Part shown: positions 23,197-33,972 of the stretch, piece after piece | Numbering within the stretch: position 1 is the first letter of the stretch | Layout of the letters: the number at the start of each line of letters is the position of its first letter | NCBI GenBank assembly: GCA_018398815.1 | Contig: CM031596.1 | Location: forward strand, 73,877,157 to 73,941,156 | Length of the DNA: 64,000 bases | Direction of reading: 5' to 3' | Origin: Conus ventricosus | Lineage: Eukaryota > Mollusca > Gastropoda > Neogastropoda > Conidae | Translations under genes and position numbers: made by a program | The notes under the pieces: model-generated | Seen by the model: the letters and a program-made list of their open reading frames with translations, nothing else | Databases searched by the model: none | Told to the model about the DNA's origin: nothing

Positions 23197-23998
23197 CAAG
23201 GTTCATACGCTTCTTGTATCTCCTTGAAAGTCTTTTTTTTTTTTTTAAACATCTGTCTAAACTCCTTGGAATTTGAAGGTTTTTTTTTAAACCCTTGAAT
23301 TTGAAGTTTTGAGGGGAAAGATTTTTCCTTAAAAAAAATTTGTCAGTTTGCATGAGTTTGCCTCTTACTGTTCATGAATAAGTATGTCCTAATTGTCATT
23401 TCATGATTGATTGAGAGAAATCAGCAAAGTTGAATCTGTTGTTCGCTAGAAAAACAAAGGATCCATGGGAGGTTATTGAGTACCTCTAGCCACATACGAC
23501 TTGGCATGAAATTTCAGAACTTGCGATCAGCAAACTGTTTACCCAAGTCTGGTTGTAGTTGTATAGCTTTAGGACTGTTTAAACAGGAAAATACCATCTA
23601 TGCAAGGGGTACAGAAAGATTTCGGGAAAAAAATAGCATGTAGACTGATCACACCTGTTGCAAATTTCTTCAGCTTGTCATCAGCTAGTTTTTGAGTAGT
23701 GTTTTCTTGAAATACGAAGGCAGCTGACAAAAATGAGAACAGTTGTTTAAACATGAGTAGTTGTAACCAGCGTCATGACACTTGTGAAGTGGAGATTTGG
23801 AAAAGCAGTTTTATCTTTTCAAGAAACTTTTTCAGATTTGGATAAAATCTAACCTCGGTAAGAGCCAGATAGCTTATTTTTAAGAGTTATTTTGCTGTAA
23901 AAATATTTCTGGAGAGCCTTGAAAAATCAGAAAGGGTCTTTGAAAGTTCCTAGAAAATTGGATTTTTTTTTAAAACCTAGAAATGTGTATGAACCCTG
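23197..23998. mobile_element. Short non-autonomous TIR element of the CAGGGTTC family
   Basis: The left end CAAGGTTCATACGC at 23197 is nearly the reverse complement of the right end GTGTATGAACCCTG ending at 23998. Short CTTGAA/TTGAAAG motifs repeat just inside both ends. It holds no coding frame longer than about 60 codons. The ends match those of the larger element at 48928-50093. No clear target duplication is visible. Confidence 0.6.
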
Positions 23999-24092
23999 GT
24001 GTAAGCATCTTCTTTCCCACCACCCACTTTTCTTGTCTTCGTGATTTCTTTAGCATTGCATGAAATATGATTATTAATGTCTTTTGTTTCAG

Positions 24093-24212
24093 TAAAAACT
24101 CGTCCCAGAACCAGAGAGTGAAAATGGTACTCAAGACCAGGAGAATGATGATGATGATGATGAAGACAATGTGGAAATTGAACCTCCTCAGCGACAGTAA
24201 CATCTACTTTAG
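24093..24212 (+). CDS. ANKHD1: ANKHD1/ANKRD17 (mask)-like gene, acidic exon
   Basis: After the TTTCAG acceptor at 24087-24092 the useful frame reads PEPESENGTQDQENDDDDDE and DNVEIEPPQ, then in a shifted frame TVTSTL before the donor GTATGG at 24213. Vertebrate ANKHD1 has an equivalent acidic stretch ending in IEPP followed by Thr/Ser residues, between the basic coil and the Lys-rich linker. The A run at 24094-24098 seems one base short for the frame to join the previous phase-2 exon. A second shift lies near 24193. The exon is assigned by homology of position and composition. Confidence 0.7.
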
Positions 24213-25439
24213 GTATGGTTTGGAAAGTATGGAAGCTGGTGATAAAAAAAACAATGCAGAGACACAAGTCTTCTTGAAATTTAGAACAGAAAATTGTCTT
24301 TTGCTCGCATTTGGGTATTTTTAGGTCCAGCAAGATTTTGGGGGTGCAAGAAGCAGGATTTCGGGTTTTTTTCTTTATTATTTAGAATGTATTTGATTTA
24401 GCATTTTTGAGTACAAAATGAACATTGTGAACAAAAATATCTAAAGGCTTTCAACATTATTTTTGGTGGTTTTTAGGTGCAGAATCTTAAGATCGGCAGT
24501 TTGCCTATTCGAATTGATATGAAAAATATATATGTAATCACAGGGAAAAGGCACAGCATTGATGGGGAAGGAGAAGGATATGAAGATAAAATCAAAGCAA
24601 CAAGGATGACAGTTTGGTATTTGACAGGTAAATGAGAAGACTGCTGACTATTCAAACAGTGAATTTGTTCAGATTCCTGCAAGTCCTCAAGAAAGTATTA
24701 AAGAACAAATTGGGATGTACCAGCATCATGCCTTTCTAAGAAGGCTGATTCTTCCAGACATTGAGGAGGAGAAATTGTTGGTCAATTTTATTAATTTCCA
24801 TCTTTCTATTTACTGTACAGAGTCAGGTATGAATGCTCAGTACAGTCAGGCAAGTTAAAAAAAATTTTTTGTTTTGTTTAAGGTTGGGAGGGGATGTGTG
24901 GGGGAATTCGTTTTGGAACATTAACTTCCATGTAGTGTTAAATGTGTTTGCTTTAAGACTGAACGGACCAGGTTATTGTTTGGGTTTTTTTTTTTTTTTA
25001 TCTTGAATTCTTCATGTCAGGTTTAAACCGAATTTGGCATTGTTTTTAGAACAAATGGCTTTAGCTTGGATTAATGTCTTTGTCAGTTTTGTGCTGACTT
25101 GTCATTTGGGCCAAATGTATGTATATGCCTGCTGTAACACGGATGAATAATGAAACATTACAAAGTAATGCTGAACAATTAAGTAGTGGGGGAAAACAAG
25201 TGGAAGCTAACAATTCTACAATTCTTCTGTCATTATAGTAATGACTTAGTAAAGATTGGAACTTTAAAAGAAAAAGGTAGTTATAGTAATGACTTAGTAA
25301 AGATTGGAACTTTAAAAGAAAGGGGGGGGGGGGGGGGTTGAAGATGAAGAAAATGGCGATGTAGAATTAAGAAAATATATTATGAATATGAAAACCTTTC
25401 ACTAGCTGCATGAGGAAACCATCGTAATCTCTCTTGAAG
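24213..25439. other. Intron sequence with a short tandem duplication
   Basis: No coding signal. A unit of about 47 bp containing TAGTAATGACTTAGTAAAGA is present twice in tandem at about 25236-25321, followed by a run of G at 25322-25337. Confidence 0.6.
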
Positions 25440-26246
25440 GCAGATCTATTATATTGCCTGCTCCTAGGCCTTTCATCCGCTGGATCGGACTCATCAGGGA
25501 GACACGGCTGATTGTGTCTGTGCGCTTGGCGTCAAATAGAGACACACCACAGTCCATAATTCTGTGGTGTTCTCACCACCAAGGGTTCAAGGCTCTCCTG
25601 CGCTGGTGTCTGGCACACGGAGTCACGCTTCGAGCGAGACACATAGCGGGCACACGCAATATTTGGCGGACTCCCTCAGCTGGTCCAAATCTCTCCTACA
25701 CACAGAATGGATGCTCAACAGGCTAACCCTAGGCTCCGTGTGGGAACATTGGTTCAGGCCGATGGTCGACCTTTTCGCCACCGGTTCAACCATCGTCTGC
25801 CAGTCTATGTCTCGCCTGTCCCCGATCCCAGGCACATGCAATCGATGCCCTGTCCCTGCCTGGTGGGCTCATAGCCTACGCCTTTCCCCCTTCCCAATCC
25901 TCCACCAAGGTGATCAGGAGGCGAGACTAAAAAGACTCGAGCTGATCTCATAACCCGTGGTGGCCGACCCAGTTCTGGTTCCTGACCTAAAAGCCCTCTC
26001 CCATGTTCCCCCTCTTCGACTAGACCCCAGGTGGGACATGCTCAGGCAGCCCCGCTCCGGACGCCCTCACTCCAACCCCAGATGCTCCGCTCCACGCCTG
26101 GCTGCTGTGCCCGCCCGGGTGCGAGCATCTGCCCCTGTCTCCCACGCGGACAGAGCCCGGTCTGTCCTAAACATCTCGCGGGGGCGGGGCCTCGCAAGAC
26201 TTTTAGATTCTGCTGTGGTCTGACATGGTAAAGTATATGACGCCAA
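25440..26246 (+). mobile_element. DIRS-type retroelement fragment (RNase H end plus terminus)
   Basis: Two overlapping frames encode ILWCSHHQGF, LAHGVTLRARHIAGTRN, LADSLSWSKSLL, EWMLNRLTLGSVWEHWFRP and MVDLFATGS. This series is typical of the RNase H and following region of DIRS-type elements (HIAGTRN...LADSLSR, EW, VDLFAT). Downstream is a PLRLDPRWDMLRQP-like segment, also seen in DIRS. The copy ends with GACATGGTAAAGTATATGAC followed by GCCAAA. The same terminus closes the deleted derivatives at 33972 and 50991 and opens them in inverted form at about 32503 and 48417. The tyrosine recombinase and most of the RT are absent. Confidence 0.75.
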
Positions 26247-26560
26247 ATGGGTGCCATTACCATACATAGCTATCCTGCTCAAGTTAAAGTGATCACAGCA
26301 ATTGGACATTTGCATCAAAAGAAAATGATCATAAAAAGTGGTGAACGTGCAGTAAGATTTTTAGGACAAATTTGGTAGTAGTGTACTATCCTGTGATTCC
26401 ATCTCGCACAGAACTATCACTTAATCTCATCATGAGTCCAGCAAAAAAATGATCAAATCAGTTGCAAGCAGTTAGGGATACACAGAAGTAGTGATGGCAG
26501 GTTGAAGAGGGTATAATGGCAAGTAGAAAATGGAAAAAAAAATGTTGTCTTATGTTGCAG

Positions 26561-27035
26561 GAACCACTCTGGTCACTAATACGGAATCCAAAGTGTCCAG
26601 AAGCAGTTCAGCAAAAGTGCTTCTCATCCTGTCATGTCTCCACTGTTCTTCTGCTGTGTCTGGTTCTCAGACAGCCTTACCGATATCTCACCACTTCAGT
26701 CAGTGAGAAAACGTCAGCAGATGCTGAAGTACGGAAAAAACCGCAGAACAGAAAGGAGAAGATGTCGCATGCACCTACCAAGGAAAGCTGTGTTGCTTCC
26801 GCAGCAGCGATAACTACGGCCATACTGAGCAGAGCGTCGGTGGTGACGACGACTTCGGACATCTCACTAATGACCAATGCTTTGGGAAAGTTGGGCTGCA
26901 CTCCAACATGTCTTCTCTGAACCAGGTCATGACGACGTCAGTCATCAACATAGTCAACACAGTTCCAGCACACCTCCTCAGTCCGCATTAGCCAACAACA
27001 AGAGGAAAAAGAATGGACATCATCAAACCTTGTCA
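26561..27035 (+). CDS. ANKHD1: Tentative ANKHD1-like gene exon (Ser/His/Lys-rich linker)
   Basis: The TTGCAG acceptor at 26555-26560 joins in phase 1 with the previous exon and gives GTTLVTNTESKVSRSSSAK. Later pieces in other frames look coding, in particular EPGHDDVSHQHSQHSSSTPP followed by QSALANNKRKKNGHHQT at about 26917-27034, similar in character to the low-complexity Lys/Asn-rich linker before the KH domain. Several frame breaks would be needed between the pieces and no clear donor was found. The start is moderately supported and the rest is uncertain. Confidence 0.45.
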
Positions 27036-27074
27036 ATGCTGCTAAAGGCAGTATTGTGTTCATTTTTTTAATTT

Positions 27075-27096
27075 GTGTGTGTGTGTGTGTGTGTGT
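27075..27096. repeat. GT microsatellite
   Basis: About eleven uninterrupted GT units lie in the intron. Confidence 0.8.
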
Positions 27097-27379
27097 ACAT
27101 GTATGTTGCTGATTATTGTTATGTTTTTTGATGTCTTGAAGTAACAGAGGTACCATTCTCCTCCTGTCATCGGGCTGTGACCAGCCATGGTGAAGTTGGC
27201 CATCAGATTAAAGGAAGCTGATATAGCTCTGCAGTTTGGTCAAAAGTATAATGTGTAGTAGGGTGTTTTAGTGCTGCTTTTGTTTTTTTAAATTGAGGTC
27301 ACATGGGGCTAGCAAATTGGTGGTAGTGTGCGAGAGTTGGGCAGGGAAAGTTTGTTAAACTGGATTTAGACTAAATGAA

Positions 27380-28500
27380 TTGAAAAGGTCTGTCCGTGTG
27401 ACATACTGTGTTTCTTGGCCTACAGGGGGAAACAAAGTCTGTTTGTGTGACATACTGTGTTTTGTGCTCTACAGAGGGGGAAAAAAGTCTGTAAGTGACA
27501 TTTGTGTTTCGTGGTCTAAAGGGGAAAACGTCTGTTGGTGTGACATTGTGTTTCATGGTCTACAGGGAGAAAAAGGTCTGTTAGTGTGGTATATTGTGTT
27601 TCATGGCCTACAGGGGGAAACAAAGTCTATTTGTGTGACATACTGTGTTTTGTGCTCTACAGAGGGGGAAAAAAGTCTGTAAGTGACATTTTGTGTTTCG
27701 TGGTCTAAAGGGGAAAAAAAGTCTGTTGGTGTGACATTGTGGTTTCATGGTCTACAGGGAGAAAAAGGTCTGTTAGTGAGGTATATTGTGTTTCATGGTC
27801 TACATGTGGTTTACAGGGGGAAAAAGGTCTGTTAGTGTGACATAGTGTTTCATGGCCTACAGGGAGAATAAGGTCTGTTAGTGTGACATATTGTGTTTCT
27901 GGCCTACAGGGGGGAAAAAAAAGGTCTATTAATGTGACATATTGTGTTTCATGGCCTACAGGGGAAAAAAAGGTCTATTAATGTGACTTATTCGTTTCAT
28001 GGCCTACAGGGGAAAAAAAAGGGTCTGGGGGGGGGGGGGGGGGGGGGGGAAGGTCTATTAATGTGACATATTGTGTTTCGTGGTCTACAGGGGGGGGGGG
28101 GGGAAGGTCTATTAATGTGACATATTGTGTTTCGTGGTCTACAGGGGGGGGGGGGGGGAAGGTCTATTAATGTGACATATTGTGTTTTGTGGTCTACACG
28201 TGGGGGGGGGGGGGGGGGGGGGGGGAAGGTTTATTAATGTGACATATTGTTTTGTGGTCTACAGGGGGGGGGGGGTCTATTAATGTGACATATTGTGGTT
28301 CGTGGTCTACAGGGGGGGAAATGGTCTGTAAGTCTGACATATTGGGGTTCGTGGTCTACAGGGGAAGAAAAAGTGTGACATTTTGTGGTTTACAGAGAGG
28401 GGGGTGGGGGGGGGGGGGGGTCTGTTAGTGTGACATATTGTGTTTCGTGGTTTTACAGGGGGGGAAAAAGGTCTGTTAGTGTGACATGTTGTTTCTTGGT
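27380..28500 (+). repeat. Tandem array of about 20 units resembling the next exon's 3' splice site
   Basis: The unit is 45-60 bp and combines GGTCTGTTAGTGTGACATAT, TGTGTTTCGTGGTCTACAG and a G/A run of variable length. Individual units differ mainly in the length of their G or A run (up to more than 20 G near 28028-28050 and 28202-28225). The array runs directly into the real acceptor of the 28507 exon, whose own upstream sequence (GTTAGTGTGACATGTTGTTT then CTTGGTTTGCAG) is a diverged unit. A stray partial unit lies at 29680-29703. Confidence 0.85.
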
Positions 28501-28506
28501 TTGCAG

Positions 28507-28615
28507 GAGTTGGAGACCTGGATGATTTTGGTTCTTACTCAGGGGGCAAGTCATTCCTGCCACAAAAGAAGCAGATCGGTTGAATAAAAGCATGGAAAAA
28601 GAAAATCAGTACAAA
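28507..28615 (+). CDS. ANKHD1: ANKHD1/ANKRD17 (mask)-like gene, short linker exon
   Basis: Acceptor TTTGCAG ends at 28506 and donor GTAAGT starts at 28616. The first part reads GVGDLDDFGSYSGGKS and the second, after a frame change near 28555, reads ATKEADRLNKSMEKENQYK. The SGGKS block recalls the Ser/Gly-rich segment before the KH domain in vertebrate ANKHD1. The phases with the next exon agree only with the first frame, so at least two indels, or one indel plus a different exon end, are implied. Confidence 0.65.
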
Positions 28616-29136
28616 GTAAGTATGTTCTCTGAAGCAAATATCATTACGGTAACAGTAATGACTTATAGTTGAGCTATATGAGTTAACAAGGTTGTAAGAG
28701 TTAACATTACATCTCGAAAATATTGCGGACAGTTATTCATCCGTCATCTTGTACGTATGAAAGCTTGATCCACTAACTCACTCTGTGTTATGTTCTGCAT
28801 GAGAGATAAAGACTCAGTTGTGGAACTGGACATGTCAGGATGTGATTATGTGTAATTAGTGGGCCATGATCATTAATTAACTGAAAATGACTGGACATGG
28901 ACATTTGATTCAAGCAGTATGGACACAATCATGCTGTTCAGATAGACTCAGAAATAGCAACAAGGATATTTTGGTGTGTCTCATCTTGGATGAAACAGGT
29001 TGTGTAGTGTGTGTGTGTGAGAGTGTGTGGTTATGGTAGGAAGGAGGGAGAGGCATGCTTAAAATTACAAACACAAATAATGTATTTAAAGATTTTGCAG
29101 TTACAGTGGAACTTGTTTCTCAAATCTTGTTCACAG
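28616..29136. other. Intron without recognised features
   Basis: AT-rich, with a short GT/GA tract near 29008-29030. Nothing else is identifiable. Confidence 0.6.
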
Positions 29137-29253
29137 TGACACACTAAATCCAAGTGGAAGAGATTCAAACCTCTCGGCCAAACTGTCCCCGCTGGGCACA
29201 AGTCCTCGTAAAGGGCAGCGCAAGGATGAGGGATGGAAGGAAGTCACCAGAAA
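29137..29253 (+). CDS. ANKHD1: ANKHD1/ANKRD17 (mask)-like gene, exon preceding the KH domain
   Basis: The exon reads DTLNPSGRDSNLSAKLSPLG, TSPRKGQRKDEGWKEVTR and ends in a split Lys codon. The SPRKGQRKDEGWKEV segment closely matches the conserved block just before the KH domain in ANKHD1/ANKRD17. The acceptor is TCACAG ending at 29136 and the donor is GTGAGT at 29254. The exon leaves in phase 2, and the Lys codon is completed by the first G of the KH exon at 30628. The frame is intact. Confidence 0.88.
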
Positions 29254-30627
29254 GTGAGTTATTTTGTACTGTTGTTTTGGAAAGCATCTCTCTCTTTTTT
29301 GTTGTTGAGAAAATGTGTAAACTTTTTATTACTCTTTTTCAGCATATCTTAGCCCAGTGACTTATTGTTTGTTCTTGTCTTGTGCACACTTTCTAGACAT
29401 TTTCATAATGACTTTTGTGGATCATACTCTGTGAACTGTTTGAAGATCAACTAACATTAAAACCACAGATGTTAACCATTTCATTTATTTGAATTGGGCT
29501 GTTGGTAATTTTATTAAGCATGTGCTTGATCTTTGATGGAAACATGAAAAACACTGCAACTCAGACATTTAGAAGCCTACACAGCCTTCCTAATTTATTT
29601 ATTTTTCTATAACTATAACCTGCTCTGTTGATTATAAAATCTTTAATGTTTGAAAGGGATTGGCTAGCTTCTCTACATAGTGTGACATATTGTATTTCGT
29701 ATTACCCCACAAGGGTAATAATAACTGCTAACACATAAGCGAGAAAAAGAATATCATTTTAATGGCAAGTTTTCACAGTCACAGGGTTAGTTAGATTGGG
29801 GATGATATATTGGGAAGTGACTATGATTGCATGCAAACTGCTTGATGGTTAAATGTGCTTTTCCTTGTTAAGTTGTCTTTAAAGTTTTTTTAAATTCTTT
29901 TTCCGTTTTTAGATTATTTTTGGCTTGAATTGCATTAACTTGTGTCTTACAAAGAGATAAAAAGTAGCCATTAAAGAAAGCGTATGTAGGCTTATTAGTG
30001 ATTTATCTGTTCTATGTTTATTGTGTATGCATTGTGCAAGAGTGAGACAGATCTGTTACTAATGTTTAATTGACAAGTGATGATTAGCATAGATATATTC
30101 TGTTATAATATTATGTATGAAACATTATGATACTATATATGAAACATCAATCTTTGTCTTTTTAGTTTTAGAAATAGGTTGTGGATTCACCTGATCAGAC
30201 AAACACCAGTAGTTGTGTTTAACATTTGTTCAGTTCCATTAATTGGATGTTACTGAGAAGGTCATAAGTTCTGCTATTGTTGTTTGATGGAAATGAGTTT
30301 CTTGAAGAGTGATTACACGCATTTGAAAATGCTTATTGATTTGTCAGTTTCTTGCCATTTAAAGTTTGTGACATGCAGTTTGTTATTATTCCAAGCTTTC
30401 TGTGTTCATGTAACTTTTCCTTCTCTGCTATCAGAGTTGCAACAGCATTTTCAGCTGTTCTGAAATGTGCTTATTGAACACATGATGGATCATCCTGCAC
30501 TGTATATTGCAGGTCATCCAAAAAAGGCCCGATATAGGCCATGGCCCAGCTGCCGATGAGTGCAGTAATTGCAGGTCCAGAATGGTCAACATACCTGGCA
30601 CAGATCTGATGAATGCTGTCATTGCAG
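29254..30627. other. Intron before the KH exon, with a triplicated acceptor segment
   Basis: Mostly AT-rich sequence. Near its 3' end, ATTGCAGGTC occurs three times with AG at 30511-30512, 30573-30574 and 30626-30627, each with similar upstream sequence (GATGA, TGCxGT). Only the third continues into the KH reading frame. The first is followed by a shortened copy of the exon start. Confidence 0.65.
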
Positions 30628-30770
30628 GTCCAAAAAGGTGACCGTCCCAGCAATGTTATTAGCGGGTGATAGGCCGAGGAGGGTGCAATATATACTGCAT
30701 ACGAGAAACTTCTGGTGCCCATGCGACACGAAAAATCCACAAGGGATCATCGCCGGTCATCCACTATCAA
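30628..30770 (+). CDS. ANKHD1: ANKHD1/ANKRD17 (mask)-like gene, first KH-domain exon
   Basis: The exon begins with the completed Lys codon and reads SKKVTVPA, then in a shifted frame VIGRGGCNIYCIRETSGAH, and ends in a third frame with STIK. This is the N-terminal half of the KH domain. The GRGG loop at 30672-30683 is the conserved GxxG nucleic-acid-binding loop. Relative to the conserved family pattern one base is missing after CCAGCA (about 30655), one in the AGC-GGG stretch (about 30664), and a shift occurs near 30728. All three disrupt the frame in a short stretch whose splice sites (AG at 30627, GT at 30771) are sound. KH domains bind single-stranded RNA or DNA. Confidence 0.85.
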
Positions 30771-32180
30771 GTAAAAAATAATCCACTCTCTTGCCATCCC
30801 TTTGTCCGCTCCCTCTGCTCCGTGGCAGCGCCCCCCACTGTCGTGCCACCCCCACCATTGCGTGACAATGCCCCCCCCCCCCCCCCCCCCCCCCCCATAT
30901 ATATATGCATGTTGCATTGTATTGCGCAACTTAGGTATTGTAACAGATTTTTAAAAACAGAACAAAGCAACAAGAAACGATGTATTTCAAGTAACGACAT
31001 AACAAGAAAGTGACACAAATTCACCATTTGGCATACTGGCTGTTTGGCCTTCTTCGTTTACCTTACCATTTCATGAGATGTATCGTTAGCACATTTCACA
31101 GTATAGATATTTGATCAGATCTGCAAACCTCCACACTAAAAGACGTTTTCAAAGAAAGGTACAAAGCCATTCGAATGACAAGATTGATTTATGCAAATTC
31201 TTGTTATAAGAAAAAAAAAAGAAAGAAAGAAATCTGGAACAGGAAAATGGTATTTTCTGGCTCTGCAAGGTTTTCTTGAGGTGCTTTCAGCTCCCAGATA
31301 TTGTGGCCAAATCATTGTGTACATTTATAATTCATTTGTAAAGCATGATTAAAAAAACAACCAAAATCAGTCACAGCTATTAAGTTAATTTGGGGTACAA
31401 AATTTTGAAACGCTGGTGTGATTTTCTAAGCTTTAAAAGTCAGAAGTTAGTAGAAAATTGCAAAAGGTGACATCTGTGAGGCCATTGGTGTGCATGAACA
31501 GTAACAGTGATTGAGTGAATGCGGAGAGCGAGAGGAGAAAAGTTGAAGTACATGACAAAAAAAAAACCCAAAAAAGATGAAGGAAATATCTTCAAAGAAC
31601 TATCAAAAACATTGTGCAAAATATTTGATTGTAGGAATGGCTTCATGAACTCTGTTAAAAGTGGGCTGGTGCACAAACTAAGGTGCCACAAGATTGACAT
31701 TGCAGGTTGCATTCGGTGTGCTCAAATAATCAAGTTTGGCTTTGGCAGCGACAAATTAACATTCTTTTTAATTTTTTTTTTCCCTTTCCGGGCAAATGAT
31801 GGAGTGCATGTCAAAGATGTGCTGCTGTACATCACTCAGCTTTGGAGGAGTGGAGGGGAGCATGATAGAAAACAAGATAATTTTCAAGAAAGAGCATGTT
31901 TGGTGGGTGTCGCCATCTGGTGCAGATTGGATACAAAATCTCAACATACTTGCCTTGTCGATTACCAAGGCCATGTAGTTAGGAAGTTACAAAATGATTT
32001 GAAAATTGGAAAAAGTGACTTGCTGTAATGGAAGGCAGCAAGTGGACCAGTGCATAAAAGGATAAAGCTCAGGACAAGAATGATGGGGATGATTTAATTA
32101 ATATGTATTATGAAAACCAAGTGAAAAAAAGCAGGAAATGAGAATGGCTGTATGAACTTAACAACTGTGGACTTGCACAC
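30771..32180. other. Intron sequence, first part
   Basis: A C run at 30870-30895 is followed by a short AT dinucleotide run at 30897-30906. A frame at 31519-32028 stays open for 169 codons but shows no recognisable domain and lies between low-complexity tracts. I do not call it a gene. Confidence 0.5.
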
Positions 32181-32502
32181 CAAGATGGGGAGTTTGTATT
32201 ATACTCCCTGTTTGACTAGTATACTTACCCATGTCAGACCATAGCATTCCACGGCGTTAATCAGCTCTGCCAGGCCGAGATTTTTTGTGGCTAACGCAGT
32301 AATAAGACCATCACATGACGCCCGCACTACTTCCGCCTGGGAAGAAGCCGGTGTAAACCATCCTGTTCCTCATTCAACAAGGCCTATGCCCAAGGTAACC
32401 CCAAGAACCATAGCGCTAGCGGGGAAGGTAGGGTGGCATTAGAGTCTGACATGGTAAGTATACTAGCCAAACAGGGACTATAATACAAACTCCCCATTTT
32501 GG
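32181..32502. mobile_element. MITE-like unit with roughly 58-bp inverted ends (copy 1)
   Basis: The left end (GGGGAGTTTGTATTATACTC then CCTGTTTGACTAGTATACTT) is the reverse complement of the right end (GACATGGTAAGTATACTAGC then CAAACAGGGACTATAATACA). The interior is the same roughly 160-bp sequence that lies inside the DIRS-derivative termini. A second copy in the opposite orientation is at 50991-51320. Each abuts a DIRS-derived element. Confidence 0.75.
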
Positions 32503-33972
32503 CGTCATATACTTTACCATGTCGACCATAGCAGAATTCAAAGGAATCGGAGGAGGGCTTAGTGCCCTAATGGTTCTTGGGGTTAGCAGAGGAATAGATA
32601 TGGCTGCGTTAGCCGCAAAAGAAGTCCCTAGAACCATCAGCCCTGGTCATGCGGACATCCCTAAAATAAAGGCTTATGAAGGGATTTTCCAGATGCCAGT
32701 AGGCTGCCTCCAGGATTGTGGTGCGAGAGGACAGAGCGTTGGATCGCTGTGGAAGTGGCCAGCGCCCTGCCTTCATGGGCCCGGGGAGATAAGATGGGGA
32801 GATCCTTATACGCCTGGGCGTAGGCCGATCTGCCCATCTTGAAGCATCTAGAGAGGACTGGGAGGAGCGCCTGGGGCGCGGGGTTCCCAGTAGCCCCGAA
32901 TGGAGCCAGCCAAGAGCCTAACGAAGAAGATAGGAGAGTAGGAACTACCAATCTGAAAATTGGAAGGCCAGATGGAGGAACAGAGATGAGCCCAGGCGGC
33001 CATCTCTCCCCTTGGAAAATGGCTCACCTTGTGGTGGATTGGGAAAGGAGGGAAGGCATATGTAATGAGGCCAGACCGGGGGGGGGGGGGGGTTGAGCAA
33101 CCCTGGGCCTGAACACTGTTCCCACTGGGCTGAGGGTTAGCCTGCTGTGGGTCCCTTCAGTGAGGAGGGGCCCCGCTATGCATGTCGCGCACAGGGTGAA
33201 TCCCCGCACGGCAACAGTGGAGGGGGGCCTCTATTTGGGGAGGGGGGGGGGGGGGGGGCTGAGGAAGCGAGCCCCTTCCCCCCCCCCACCCTTTTATTTA
33301 TTTTTTTTTTTTTTGACACAACAAGGCACCGAAGTGTTGTCCGTGGGCAGGAGAACAAGTCGGTGCGAGACCTGGGGTTAGAAGCGGGGGAATGGAGGGA
33401 GAGGCTGAGGGTCGGGGCTGGAAGGGGGAGGGCAAGCCTGCCCGCTTCCATTTCCAGGACGTTGATGTGGAGACGAGCTGACTGAGCGTCCCACACTCCC
33501 GAAGTATGAGGGTTCTCAAAAGGGGACAGCCTGATTGGAGGGGTAGTGTAGAGGTTGAACTAGTGCCCGGCGAGAAAGGGACGAATGGAGAACAATGGGG
33601 TGAAGAGAAGTCGAGAGCCGTCACGCCGTTAGAGCGTGAATAAAATGAAATAAAAACGCCATCCATAAGCCTCATGCGGCAATGGTACCCATGGTCGAAC
33701 GTAAGCCACAACAGAAAAGTAAAGAAGGCAAGCACACAAGCAGTCTCTACAAAACAGAAGTATAGGCGAGACAGAGCAAAAAACCTGTCCTTGTTAGGCA
33801 GGAGGCCGAGGTTGAGGAACAGGATGTTTACACCGGCTTCTTCCCAGGCAGAAGTAGTGTGGCGTCACGTGATGGTCTTATTACTGCATTAGCCACAAAA
33901 AGTCTCGGCCTGGCAGAGCTGATTAACTGCCGTGGAATGCTATGGTCTGACATGGTAAAGTATATGACGCCA
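32503..33972 (-). mobile_element. Internally deleted DIRS-type derivative (copy X)
   Basis: It starts with GGCGTCATATACTTTACCAT at 32501 and ends with the inverted form GACATGGTAAAGTATATGAC then GCCAAA at 33972. In the reverse direction its interior (about 32590-33300) matches 50220-50960 of copy Y, and through it the DIRS RNase H region near 25630-25930. It has no intact frame. G runs at 33079-33094 and 33241-33258 are likely length-unstable. The orientation is given relative to the DIRS fragment at 25440. Confidence 0.7.

Noticed and set aside
26042..26318. Minus-strand frames opposite the DIRS fragment
   Set aside because: Antisense shadows of the GC-rich DIRS sequence.
27380..28500. CRISPR-like array
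   Set aside because: The units are directly adjacent without unique spacers of constant length, and the genome is eukaryotic; it is a minisatellite.
30471..30740. 89-codon minus-strand frame across the KH exon
   Set aside because: It is the antisense shadow of the KH exon and its duplicated acceptor; the + strand matches a known domain and the phases fit.
31519..32028. 169-codon + strand open frame
   Set aside because: No domain, low-complexity start and middle, no supporting splice sites; left unannotated as a gene.
32519..32842. 107-codon open frame starting MSTIAEFKGIGGG
   Set aside because: It lies inside the DIRS-derived element, and the antisense of the matching part of copy Y is equally open; no domain recognised.
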